Source of the DNA: Saccharina japonica | Taxonomy: Eukaryota; Sar; Phaeophyceae; Laminariales; Laminariaceae | NCBI GenBank assembly: GCA_008828725.1 | Contig: MEHQ01000140.1 | Span: 1,099,294-1,163,293, forward strand | Direction: 5' to 3' | DNA length: 64,000 nt | Shown here: one piece after another, positions 1-11,200 of the stretch | Layout: each line of letters opens with the position of its first letter | Numbering within the stretch: the stretch's first letter is position 1 | Program-made: the position numbers and the translations under genes | Notes under the pieces: generated by a model | What the model saw: only the letters and a program-made list of their open reading frames with translations | Told to the model about the DNA's origin: nothing | Database searches by the model: none

Positions 1-300
1 TTGCCTTAGTCATTTGACCATTGACCACGCATCCCTTTCGAGACGGAGCACCGTTCCTACTCCTAATAGAGACACCTCCAACACTTGGGCGCTCATTACG
101 TTGTTTCCATATATTACAAATAAACTTTTTGCTAATCTTATCCCCTTCCTGTTTCGCCGGGGGGCGTACTCATTTGTTGCTTGCCTTAGTCATTTGACCA
201 TTGACCACGCATCCCTTTCGAGACGGAGCACCGTTCCTAGTCCTAATAGAGACACCTCCAACATTTGGGCGCTTAATACGTTGTTTCCATATATTACAGA
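1..300 (-). mobile_element. Two head-to-tail 5'-truncated LINE 3' ends
   Basis: Read on the minus strand, each unit encodes the end of a LINE reverse-transcriptase polyprotein (frame ending ...GCVVNGQMTKASNK stop) and then ATGAGTACGCCCCC. Unit 2 (about 166-298) ends in a G-run (C-run in LINE sense) at about 160-166, and unit 1 (1-159) is joined directly to that run. The same family recurs at 22.2, 26.7, 34.5, 41.5, 46.7 and 59.0 kb. Confidence 0.8.
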
Positions 301-758
301 GAGCAAGACCGGAAGTCCAATACGAGGCCGCTCATGTTGAAGGTCAGGTATTTCATTGGCGTACAAGGGCTGCTCGCTAAGCCCAGCACAAGCGTGCATT
401 CTAAGGGCACAGCGCAGGCGCTCGCCCCCGCTCGGCGCGGACAGCGACCGCAAAATGAAACCGGCGGTTTTCCACAGTTACAGCAGTACACGATAAAAGT
501 ATGCCAAAAGGCGGCAATTTAAACCTGCGATGGACGGCGGGCTAGACTTAATATACCAGTTTTAGTGTGGGAGCTCCTAAAGTTGTGACTGATTAATACG
601 ACGCCCAAAACTACAGCAGTGTCCTGTTTTTATTTTTTAATTGCGAATGAAGGACGGAAGCGGAAGCCTCAACCGACACCGAACCCGCCGCATTACGCCA
701 ACGTAACATAGCACCCCCGCAATCCCCAAAATACACCCTCTTTTTTTATATTCCTTGC

Positions 759-3700
759 CTGTTGGCTTGCAGATTCCGCTTCGACCGCGAGGGAAAACAC
801 GGGGGGGGGGATCGTGACCCCGTCCAATTGCAATCCGCTCGAGCTTCCGTCCAGAGCGATGAGAGTGTCACCGGTCGACGCATGCGGCATGCCCACCGCC
901 ACCGCAACGTCGCCGGACGACACGGAATCGACCATGCGCAAGGCATCCGCTTCGACGCGAAGCACCTGAATGTGTGTGTTGTTTTAGTGGACAACAAACG
1001 CGGCAAGGACGAGCTGGTGAAAACGATGTGAACAACCGGTGCCTCGCAACATAAGTGAATTTAGAAAACTCTTGAAGGAGTTGTGCCTGTTTACTTACTG
1101 ATACTCGTAGCCCTTCGAAGTAGGAGAGAGAAAGGGAGAGTTGTTTAGTGTGTTCGAAGGGTGCAAGGACATCGCGGACAGTGAGGGCACGATGGCGCGG
1201 CGACTGCCCTCGGCATCTTGACGGGGGGAGTCGAGGGTCGCGGAGGGGGGGGGGGCGGGGTATTTATTTATTTGCAAGCCGTGGTCGTTGCCATTTACTC
1301 GCTATCCTGCAAGGGGGGGGGTGTATTCATTTTTCAGCAGACGGTAGTGTATGGACCATATAGACGCTCGCATCCTTACAATCGGGACGGCGCGCATGGT
1401 CCGGTTTTCACCGACCAGATGCAGACATTGCTAGCAGTGGGGGGAGGGGTAGGGGGGGGGGTGTCTCAATGTTTCGTGAGGCCGTAGTCATTTTGACATA
1501 GACCTCGCTCCCACAATGCCGGGACGGAGGCGTTGGTTTTCACAAAGGCGCATTGCTTGAGCAGCGGAACGGTGGTTTGGGCGAGATGCATGGAGCATGT
1601 GAGCTGCATCCGACTTCATGCTAAGAAACGCCTTGAGGCGGATTCATTATATGGACGAAGCTTCATTGGTTTAATTTAATATTCTGGTGTGGCCACTTCC
1701 AGGAGACAGCAATGGCTTTTACTTATGTTAAACTGCCTCGCGGCGCTACCATTATTAACAGCACGTTGGGTCGACTTCCTTGTGGAGCAAGGTCTCCCAT
1801 CCGCGCAAAATGAATCTACTCGGAACCACAGCTTTAGGTGACGCCAAAAATAAGCAAAAAAACGGCACCCTGGTTGTTCTATCACGCGCGGTGGGTGTTT
1901 TACAGCGTCGTTGCAACCGACGCAAGCCCAACTTAAAATTATATGATATTTATGGCTAGCAGGGGGGGGGGAGGTACTCGTTGGACTCGTTTTTCATGCA
2001 TGGCCGTAGTGTGATAGCCATGCTGCGATTCTACAATGGCGGGGACGGAAGGACACGGTCGGGTTTTACGGATGGAGGCGGAGGCGGATGAGCCCGAGTT
2101 CATTCTTGATGATGTACAGGCCAGCGAGAACATGCGGCAGTGGGGACAATCTCGATCCGGCGCGGCAGACGCAAAGGCGAGGGAAGGGGCACGAGCGGAT
2201 TTCGCGCGCGCTGACAGGTATACACGAACGACAAACGCATATGGAACGCAATGTGAATCGTCAACGCCGACACGGTGCGATGCAACGCACGGCGAGGAAG
2301 AGGCAAAGATTGCGAGAGGCACCCACTATGGCGGGATATATTCATGTCATGATGCGCCAGGTCGCTGAATCTTTGATTGATTGTCATGCCATGATTTTCA
2401 CTCGCCGCAAACGCAAGGAACGACACTGAAACGCCGCGACCGCTCTTGCGTCCCTCGTAGAGTTGTACCCGGCCACCTTTGCTCGAGCTGGTGCCACAGC
2501 GTTACACGCGGCAAGAAAGGATCAGCAGTCCTATCTGCCATGTCGTGCAGTGACCTTTTATCCAACCGCCGGCTAGGAAAAAAAAAGAAGTCGAAAAAGA
2601 GAGTGACCGCAAAAACAGCACGAGCGTGTTTCACAGGAGCGCCGGCAAGAAAAGAAACATCGTCTAGGGTTTATCGCCGGTTGTATCGAACGGGGAAACC
2701 AAACTCAAACGAAACAGGACAGTTACTCTTGCCGCCGTGACCACGACTCATCGAATACTCCGTCGAGGGAGGCAGTGGGTGTAACTCGATTCATGCATGG
2801 CGATGTCGTCATGACCAAGACCTCGACATCCCTCATTGCCGGGACGAGCATGTCGGAGTTTGCCCGCAGAGCAAACATTGACTCCACCACGGGCGGGAGG
2901 GGCGGGTGAGCTGGGGAGGGTTCATGTTTCATTTGAGCACGGCGTTCATCTCTCACTGCTCTATGTCCACGCACACACTTACCCCAATGAAAGTTACCCC
3001 CCCCCCTTCGCACGGCCAAAAGAAACGGCCTACCTTGAACACAAAAGCCACCAAGTCGTTCTGCAGGGGGTCAACGGTAAAAGCAGCGCCAGGCTCTCCG
3101 CCTCCTACTCCTCGCTCCGCCCCTCCTCTCGCGTCCCGAGCCCCTTCGCCACCGCCGCCACCTCCCCCAACCCCTCCTCTGCGCGCCCTCTTCTTCCCCC
3201 CTCCCCCCCCCGCACCCTTCCCGGCACCGCCCTTAGAAACCCGGATGATCCCGGTGGGTCGAGGTCGGTCTAGTGGTGATGGGAGGAAGGTCGACACGGA
3301 ATCCAGCAAAGGTTCCACGCCGATGCCGCGCAGGGATGCACCGCACAGGACGGGCACGGCGGCGCGAGAGAGGCAGACCCGCCTCAGGGCCGAGAGTATC
3401 TCCGGCATGGAAAAGCTCGCGGCATCCGAGCCAGTCCCTTCTCGCTCCAGCACCAGCTCTGCAAACCCCTTGGTATTCGTGATAGAGCGACAGGAAGAAT
3501 GGGCGGTGGCAAGCGCAAGAAGAGCGCATTTTTTTTTTGTCAAAACATGAGCCGAAACTTCGAGGACGAGCAGACACAACAAAAGGGAGTTCACAAAGGG
3601 CACTGAATTTTCGCCGTGACAAGGGGATCGGTGACATACATACACGATGGGGGCCGGGCCAGTACGCTGCTCAGCTGTGTTCGTCCCGCCTGAACGCCCT

Positions 3701-6700
3701 CGCCTCGCTACCGCAGACATGCGCTGTGTACGTACTGTACCTCGTCAGCATCGGCGAGCGTCCAGAGAAGCTCCTGCCTGGCTTCATTCGCCCGCTCCAT
3801 CGTGCCCGGGAATATCTCGTCGGCGTGCTCAAGCGGCAGAGTCACGAACGAAACGCTGTCCCTTTTTTTTTCGTTGAGTATCGTCGATGGCGACGCCCAC
3901 AAGGAACACACGCGCAAAAAGAGCAAGCAAGAGAACAGAGCACAACCAAGCGCAAGGGAACGTCCGTGGGTCAGGGGGACCGGTGACCAGCTTCGAAAAG
4001 TTCGTCGTTGTACAGCTTACGTGCCGCGCCGCGGACAAAGGTACGGGCACGGGGCTATCCAGGAAGGATTCGTACAAGGCTCACTCAAACCCGCATGGCT
4101 CTGCCTTGCGCCGCCTTGCTCTGCCTTGCGCCGCCTTGCTCTGCCTTGCGCCGCCTTGCTCTGCCTTACACTGCCTTACCCAGTCCTGCTCCCTTCCCCG
4201 TCTCGCTCCCAGGCCCGACCCGAAACACAACTTCACAAATCTCCAAATTTGCAAATCCTCCGTGCCCCCCTCTCTTCCTCCCCTAGGTTGTTTTGGTTCC
4301 TACCTGGAAGACGCGCGCATTTTACCCAAGCCGTCTTGCCCTGCCTGGTACAGCACAGCCGTCATGGTTATCAGGTCCACCATTCCCACAAACTCGGACC
4401 CCGAGCCGACGGGCATCTGCGTGATGAGCATGCGCCAGGGGTCGCTTGGGTTAGACAAGAAAAAAACAAGCCGAAAGCAGTTATAACCCTCGCAGAAGAT
4501 ACGGCAAAAACGGTAATATTATGTTTTCAAGTCGATTACCCCCTACAAAGGGAGGGAGTGTAACTCTAAAAGGGTCGAGTTGGAGGCCGGCACAGAGCAA
4601 AAGCGCGGCGTAATTTAATAGAGAGGGAGGGACGTACTCGAGGTTGCAAGCGGGCGAACCAACGCGTGCATCTTCAACGTTGCAACAAGTGTTGCAATAA
4701 AAAAAACGCCTCGTATACAGTAAAACAGCTTTCTACGCAGGGAGTCAGGAATCCAATGGTTGATTTACTCCGCGGAGAACAAAACGCTTCTACTCTGTTG
4801 CTGTCTAGTTCTCGCGACCCTGCTGACCTGAAGGGGAAGAGGGAGAACCCCCAACCGGCGCTCGAGGGTGCCCACGACATGCTTGAAATCGGCCCCTTCT
4901 CGGTCCATTTTGTTCACAAACGCGATCGCCGGGATCTCGTGTTTTTGCGCCGTGCGCCACACCGTTTCTGAGGGTTGAGGGTTGGTCGACGGGCTCAACG
5001 GTCAGCTTTTGTTAGCAGAGCACAAGTTGAGAACCCGCGCGCGGAAGTGCCCATGGCTTGCAACCCAGTAGTGAGTGAGGGAGAAATTACTTTTGAGTCT
5101 GTCGGCGTCATCGCAACCCGCCCAGGCAACAAGGAGGAGGAGGGATCGCCCTTTATATGGGGGCTAGATGAAGCACTATTGGATCAGAGGAAAAGGCCCA
5201 GCGACTGCCGCCACTTGGAGCAGAGGCACGTCTATCTGCGCCAAGGGTGACGAGCAGCACGCGATTGCACATTGTGCCAGCAACAACCACAACAACATAG
5301 ATACCAACAACCACAGCAACAGCCGAAGGCACACCAACACCCACATCAACACTCACAAGCACACCAACAAGCACGCTGGCACCCACACCAGCACTTAACA
5401 CCAACACCCACGCCAACACTAACACCAACAACATGAACATAAAACGGCGAGAAACACAACAGCGGCGAATATCAAAAATACTATAAATCACATGAATATA
5501 TTATTGATATCACACGTAAATACGTAGCAAAAGCACCAACGGTTCGGCTTGCTCGCGAAATCGGTCAAGACTCTTCACCTCCCCTCCGCGTTCGAGTCAG
5601 TTGTAAAAAAACATACTGCTGCTGTTTGAGCCGCCGTGTGCCACGTGCACCCGTCCTGCTCCTCGCCGAAAGGTTATATGTACCCCGCCTAGGTTTACCC
5701 TTTTACGATCAACACTGCTGTACAAATAGACTTTGTCTATTTTCAAGTAACTTGTCCTCAAAAACGTGGGTAGAGTTCCAAAAGGGGGTAACTCTTCCTC
5801 CTCTTCCTCCTCGCGCTTTCCATGGCAAACGATTGATTGGTTGATTGAGTTAGTAATTGATTCGGGTGGTAGAACGATAGCAAGAAGAGCAAACGCCTGC
5901 GCACGCGCGAAACTCGCCTGTTTGTGCCTGAACTCCCGCGACGCCGTCGAGAACAAGGACCGCCCCGTCCAGCACTCGAGCGCACCGCTCCACCTCCAGC
6001 CCAAAGTCTACGTGTCCAGGAGTGTCAATGACGTTGATCCTCCCGCCCCCCCACTCCACGGTTACCGCGGCACTCTGTATCGTTATCCCTCGCTCTCGCT
6101 CCTGCGGCATGAAGTCCGTCACAGTGTCCCCCGAATCTACGGAGCCCTTGCGGCGGCGAGCGACGCGTGTTCCGAAGGGAGAAAGGAAGATTAGGAATTG
6201 TGCGCCAGGTGTACGGAAGCGGCAGTATGGGAGGGCGGGGGGGGGGGGCACCGATGATGTAAGGCGTTTGGGGGTCTACTGCCTGCTGTTGACGGGCGGG
6301 TGGTGTCTGTGCTGGACGTATGTAAGTATGTACCCCCGGGTATGATATGTAGGGATGTCGAGGAGAACGATGCATGATCGGAGTGTTGTACGTACGTGCG
6401 GAAATATTTTGTTGTACGTAGCGTAAAAAAAATAATAAAGCAACTGCACATGCTATTGCTACTGTAGAGGGTTACGATGTTACGATGTTACGATGTTACG
6501 ACAAGGATACGAGGGTTTCAACCTGAACATGAAGGCATGTACGTAGGCTGTTCGAAATGCTCTCATGATGTGCTGCGTGCTTCTACGCCCCGCCACACAC
6601 ACATTCCTCGTGTGCATTGCGACACCACGGGTCATCATGTGTCGCAAGAGAGGCAACGCGACACTGCCACCATCGTAACAGAGACAAACCAAATTGCCAA

Positions 6701-7420
6701 CAACACAACAACACTTGCTGTGCATCGCACCTTTTGAGACGAGCAGCCCAAGCACACATGATAGCCCCGACGCTTGTCTAAAATCTCGGGGGTTTGCTAT
6801 TTGCTACGTACGTACCTGGTATATGAAAACTCGTGCAAACGAGCACGAGGTATTCGCCTGTCACAACAGTCCGATGTTTGCAAGTTTGCAGTCAGCAGCA
6901 TCAAGCGCTGGTTATGGAAAGACAAGTCTAGTCCAAACTGCGGGGAAAAGCACTCAAACAGCCGCAGCAGTCGAGCGACATAACAAGCGCAACGGCTCGT
7001 TGTGGCCTGTGCACGTCTGTGCAGTGTGCAGCCGTGCCTGTGGGTAACAATCTACGGCCAAGTTGCACCTGCAAGAACAGCCACCGTTTGTCGTTGATGC
7101 GAGTATCTGCGACTATAGCACACCTGTCTCGTGATCTTCCCGGTGAGGTACAAGATACGCTCGGTAGTTGTGGTCTTGCCCGCATCGATGTGCGCGATGA
7201 TCCCTATATTTCGGATGCGTCGTACTTCTTCCTCGGCTGACAAGGGCGCCGCTTCAGCAGCACCTTGTCGATGGCCTTCTCGAAAGTCAGCAGAATCTCC
7301 ACTGGCGCTCAACGCCCGAGCAACTGCATTCTTGATCGTAGGTCCTCGAGGCAATAGCAATGACGTGACAGTTCGCCTGTGGAGCACCCTGTTGCGACCT
7401 AGAGAGAGTAGCAGCGCCAT
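759..7420 (-). CDS. GFM2: Mitochondrial elongation factor G2-like GTPase (5' part of gene; 3' end off the window)
   Basis: Translational GTPase of the EF-G family, expected to act in mitochondrial ribosome recycling or translocation. Exons on the minus strand that join in frame: 7420-7124, 6146-5918, 4967-4828, 4416-4304, 3855-3741, 3468-3241, 3060-3034, then 965-759. The first seven give 383 residues. Residues 1-60 are basic and Arg/Ser-rich, like a mitochondrial presequence. G1 is AHIDAGKT (76-83), G2 RGIT (about 119-122), G3 DTPGH (140-144) and G4 NKMD (194-197). The exon 965-759 carries domain II/III (GDVAVAVGM...STGDTL, then [10 protein letters not shown]). The PVLCGASL...PLLDSV block and the domain II linker resemble GFM2 more than GFM1, so the paralogue call is likely but not certain. 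About 40 residues expected between 3034 and 965 (the HD..RGPLVF..VYSG segment) were not found. Intron 2 has a GC donor. C-tailed repeat copies lie in the introns. Domains III-V must lie left of base 759 or outside the window. Confidence 0.88.
1310..2080 (-). mobile_element. Diverged copies of the C-tailed retroposon family in a GFM2 intron
   Basis: Three minus-strand pieces, each starting at a G-run: a tail near 1310-1440, a nearly full copy at about 1460-1960, and another tail at about 1960-2080. Shared words include CATCCCTACAATGCCGGGACGG-like and GCGGACTTG/GCGGATTC-like segments and GTGTTTTACAGCGTCGTTG at the far end. A further tail fragment lies at about 2790-2880. Confidence 0.7.
4092..4170 (+). 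repeat. 20-bp tandem repeat in GFM2 intron
   Basis: About 3.5 copies of CTCTGCCTTGCGCCGCCTTG in the intron between exons 4304-4416 and 3741-3855. Confidence 0.9.
5272..5445 (+). repeat. CAACA/CACCAACA-rich low-complexity tract
   Basis: A/C-only imperfect repeat in the intron between GFM2 exons 2 and 3. Its open frame (Asn/Thr/His-rich) reflects composition rather than coding. Confidence 0.8.
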
Positions 7421-8226
7421 TGCCTGGCTGCTGTGTTGTCAACCGCGGGCAGCAACGCGCGCATTGCCCCACGTGAACAAAAACGCGGGGGGATTAAGCC
7501 CCAATGCAGACACGCCACTATATCTCCACAACAATTTTGTAACCGTTCCGTTTTATCGTGCGTTTGACTTCAACTTTCGAGCAGTCGGTCTTGTCGGCCT
7601 ACGGTCTACGGTCTACGGAATATGGCCTGTTGTCTGTTGTACGTAGTCAAACGCCACACTCCTCATCCTTCATCCACAGTACGTACTCGTACGAGTAGTT
7701 TTCTCTTTCTCTTCATATCGCTGCTTTATCGCCATCGCCTTGTCGCTTGTCGGAGGATCGTTTACCGCTGTTGATCAATCTAACCAACAGTACGTGTAGA
7801 GATATAATATACTTGTATCACACGTTGCCTCGGCATACCGAGTACGGTACTCGTCGAACGAGACACGGTGGAGATTGGATTGTGTAGTGGGTAAAACCAG
7901 TGCACAAAAAGCCCACCAAGTCGATGGTGACGGCAGTCGTGCTGGGCCCGACGGCAAGTCTGCGGGTTTGAGACCACCACGCGTTGGAGAGAGAGAAGGG
8001 GGGCTGATCCCGAGCCTGTCCAAAAGGGCGTCACTTTCTATGCCTTACCAGGTACCTCGTACAGTAGATACTATACTGTAAAGACCTGTGCAAAGGCCAT
8101 CAAGATAGATATAACCTACATGCACAAGTAGTAGAGTGGAGGCGGTGGTGTGTCGAACGTGGCTAATGTCGGCTGGGAAGTCTAAGCGCGACTCTGAGCC
8201 ATCGCCAACCAACACCTGCTTCGCCA
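7421..8226. promoter_or_regulatory. Shared 5' intergenic region between the GFM2-like and PP2C genes
   Basis: The two start codons (7420 minus, 8227 plus) face away from each other, so this 806 bp must hold both promoters, at least in part. No TATA box or other core element can be assigned by eye. It contains a chain of TAC..GTA words at 8046-8083 (TACCAGGTA, TACCTCGTA, TACAGTA, TACTGTA) and TACTCGTACGAGTA near 7685. A promoter role is inferred from geometry only. Confidence 0.4.
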
Positions 8227-11200
8227 ATGGAGCTTTCGTTCCCGTGCGCCGGGAACATCGATGACGGCGTCTTTAACATCGACCTCGAGGAAGGCGGGGG
8301 AGATAGCGGCGGTGGGCGGCAATGGCGTGCACCGCCGCCGACGTGTGATTCAGGTGATTCATCGTTGTTGGGTCCCCAGCAAAACTGCCGATCACAAGTT
8401 TTGAGCCCAGATGCGCTGGACCTGGCACTCATGGCTTTCGACGTGACAGCGTCTGAGGAGGAGGATGGAGGAAGCGGTGCTGCCGTAGGCAACACCAGAT
8501 ATTCTCCCTTAAGTCCTTTTTGTGACGCGGCAATCCATCAACGGGATAGCGCCGTCACGAAGAGGACTCGTCCGGATGAAGCGCAGAATACCCCCGCCGA
8601 TTGCATCGGGTCTGGTGCTTTATGGGGGGCTACTGGCACGAACAACCGCTGCAGTACGCCCTCGCCGGGAGCGGTTCCGATGGGCTGGCCGTCAGCAAAG
8701 GCACATCGTGGAGGGTTTTCCAAGGCCTTCCCCCTCAAGCTGACAACTGCTATTGTTGGTCATGATGGACCGTCGGATTCGGGCACGTGTTTGGCCCGGG
8801 AACATCGAATCGGCGAGGCGTGGCGTCGGTTTCCGGGCCATCTACCCGCGCGCCGACTGATTACCGACGTCCATGCACAGTCGAGGTGGGCTCGTGAGCG
8901 GGCCCAAACTCGCGAGGCGGTCGCGTCGAGCGTAAGAAAAGAAGAGAAGGCGTTGGCCGTCGTCGATCGTGCCGCTGCCGAGTGCCTCAATGGCGGGACC
9001 AGCGGTGTCAAAACAACCGAAACAATTTTCGCGGACAAGAAACGGGTAGCGTTCGTGGACGTAGAGTGTGGAAGCTTGAGCTTGCCATCACCGGGCACAC
9101 TCGACGCTACCCGTGGCGAAGATCGCCAAAATGAAAAGTCGCAGACCGGGGCACCGGCTCAAGGGAAAGAAAAGGACGAAGTGCTGGCCAGAGCGTCGGA
9201 ACTCCATTCATCGGTGGCCGGGCAGCTAAGGAGCGTCAACGAATTGCTGAAGAGGAAGAGCTATTTCTACATCGACACTTCATGGAGCGCGAGGCAGCTG
9301 CCGTACCCACCCACCGCCTGGAAAAGCCCAGGCTTGGGCGGCCCTCCAAACGATGGCCATGGCGAAGGAGTCGGGGTTGATGCGAACGCTACCTGTCGAA
9401 TCACACCTGGCGCTGATCGAAATCAACCAGCTGCCTGGTCAGATGCAAACGGCGTGCTCAGACTAGACGGCCGTTGGGTTGCGGCTGGCTCCAAGAAACC
9501 GAAAGTCGGGTTTTACTCAATCCCCGGAGAAAAAGTGAGTACTCGGATAAAGTGGTAGGCGTTGGCGCGCAACGGCGACGAATAAACAAATGAGCCGTGA
9601 AGATTATTCAAACGAAAATGTACTCTGTTTTTCCGGTCCACATGTGGTGCGTACGTCGTCTTCTTGTCTAGCGCGCCGCGTACGGTACCTATTTCGAAAA
9701 AATCAGTGGCTGGGTAGGGCTGACTTCGACGAGGTTCCATGCCGCGAGGTCGGTCATGGAGTAGCTGACACCTTGCTCGACGAGCGAGTTGAGTGGCGAC
9801 TCACGCGAAAACCCTGGTGGCATTGCACTTTCTGAACACCACGGGCCAATTTCCTCCTTTTCCGCTTGCCCCGTCCTTCATTTAAAACATCATGACTTCA
9901 AAACGCCGCTTGAGGAAAATCAGGCGCACGATCCCTCCTGGAAATCTCAGGATACTGGCATGGCAATAGCCCCTTTCGATCGGAGGGAACAGCAGGCGCT
10001 ATTTGCCGTATTCGATGGTGAGAGCACAGGGTTGCCCCAATGCACCTATAATCAAAACGTGAAACTATGACCACCCCCTGAAATATGGATGCTGGCAGGA
10101 TGCCTGCCCTGTTCTTGATATTTTGGGAGGAAAAAAAGCCGTCGACGCTGTGATCAACTATCTGAGAATAGGCGTTCTACCGCCAAGAAGAAAACATTTA
10201 CGGTAGTAATAGGTGTCTGGTCCACGGCCAGCTGGAAGTTTTATCTAACCGAGGCCAACCTTGATTCGAATATGTGCAGCAAAAAAAAATGTTAGTACAT
10301 AACGTGGAAGGCTCAATAGAAATGCACGTTGTCCTGCCATCAATGATGACTTGATCTCAGCGTCAATGCTGTGTGACGAAGGGCACTCCTCGAGATTCTA
10401 GCCGCTCAAACACAACCTGTATATCTGTGGTGTGCACCACCAGGTCATGGTATTAATGGGCGACAAGCAGCCCGAGAATGCATGGAACGCCTTCCCAAGT
10501 ACCTCGCGTCTGCTTCTCGGTCCGGAGACCCTGCCTCGGCGCTTCGGTGAGTGGAGGTTTGTTGCCGCCATCATTCATTGCGCTTTCGGTGAGACAAATA
10601 TTGAACAAAATCATGCGGCTTGCAGGATCGTAAAATAGGATATTTATGGACCAACCATCGTCCCAGGCGACGTTACAATGCGGTCTCTTGCATCTCTCAA
10701 TATCGTTCTACGTGGAGAACGGGTGTCACTGGAATATGCCCAACGCGACCCTGCTGCCTCAACACCACCAGGTATGTAACTCCGTTGAGGGTACTACTGC
10801 GAACACCTGGTGTACCTGACAACACGCCGTTGAACTCTCTCACTGGCGTTCACCGTCGTATTTCTGTAAAAAAAAACACCAGGCGCAGTTGCCAACGGCT
10901 GCACCGCGACCTCGTCACCGGCGTCGCCGGAGACTGCACACGCAGCGGAACCACTCTGTGCGCGGCGGTCCTCACCGGGAGAAGGCTGACGGTCGCTAAC
11001 GTTGGTGACTCAGGCTGCTTGCGCCTTTCGCGCGCTGCGGAAGACTCCTCCTCCCCCTCCTCCCCCGGGCGTGGTTTTGATGCTGTTGCCGCCACCGCTG
11101 CTGGTGCTGGTGCTGGTGCTGATGCGGTTGTGAATGCATCGGAAATTGAGACGGACCGGGGTTGGAGAAGACGAGAAAGCGTGGGAGGACACGAGACAAC

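Noticed and set aside
1148-1500. Gly-rich plus-strand frames near 1.2-1.5 kb
   Set aside because: Produced by G-runs bounding antisense retroposon tails.
3034-3240. Continuing exon 6 of GFM2 into the Gly/Ala/Arg-rich open frame
   Set aside because: The frame is open only because of a CCT/CCC-rich intron. Conserved EF-G sequence resumes at 3060 after a good acceptor.
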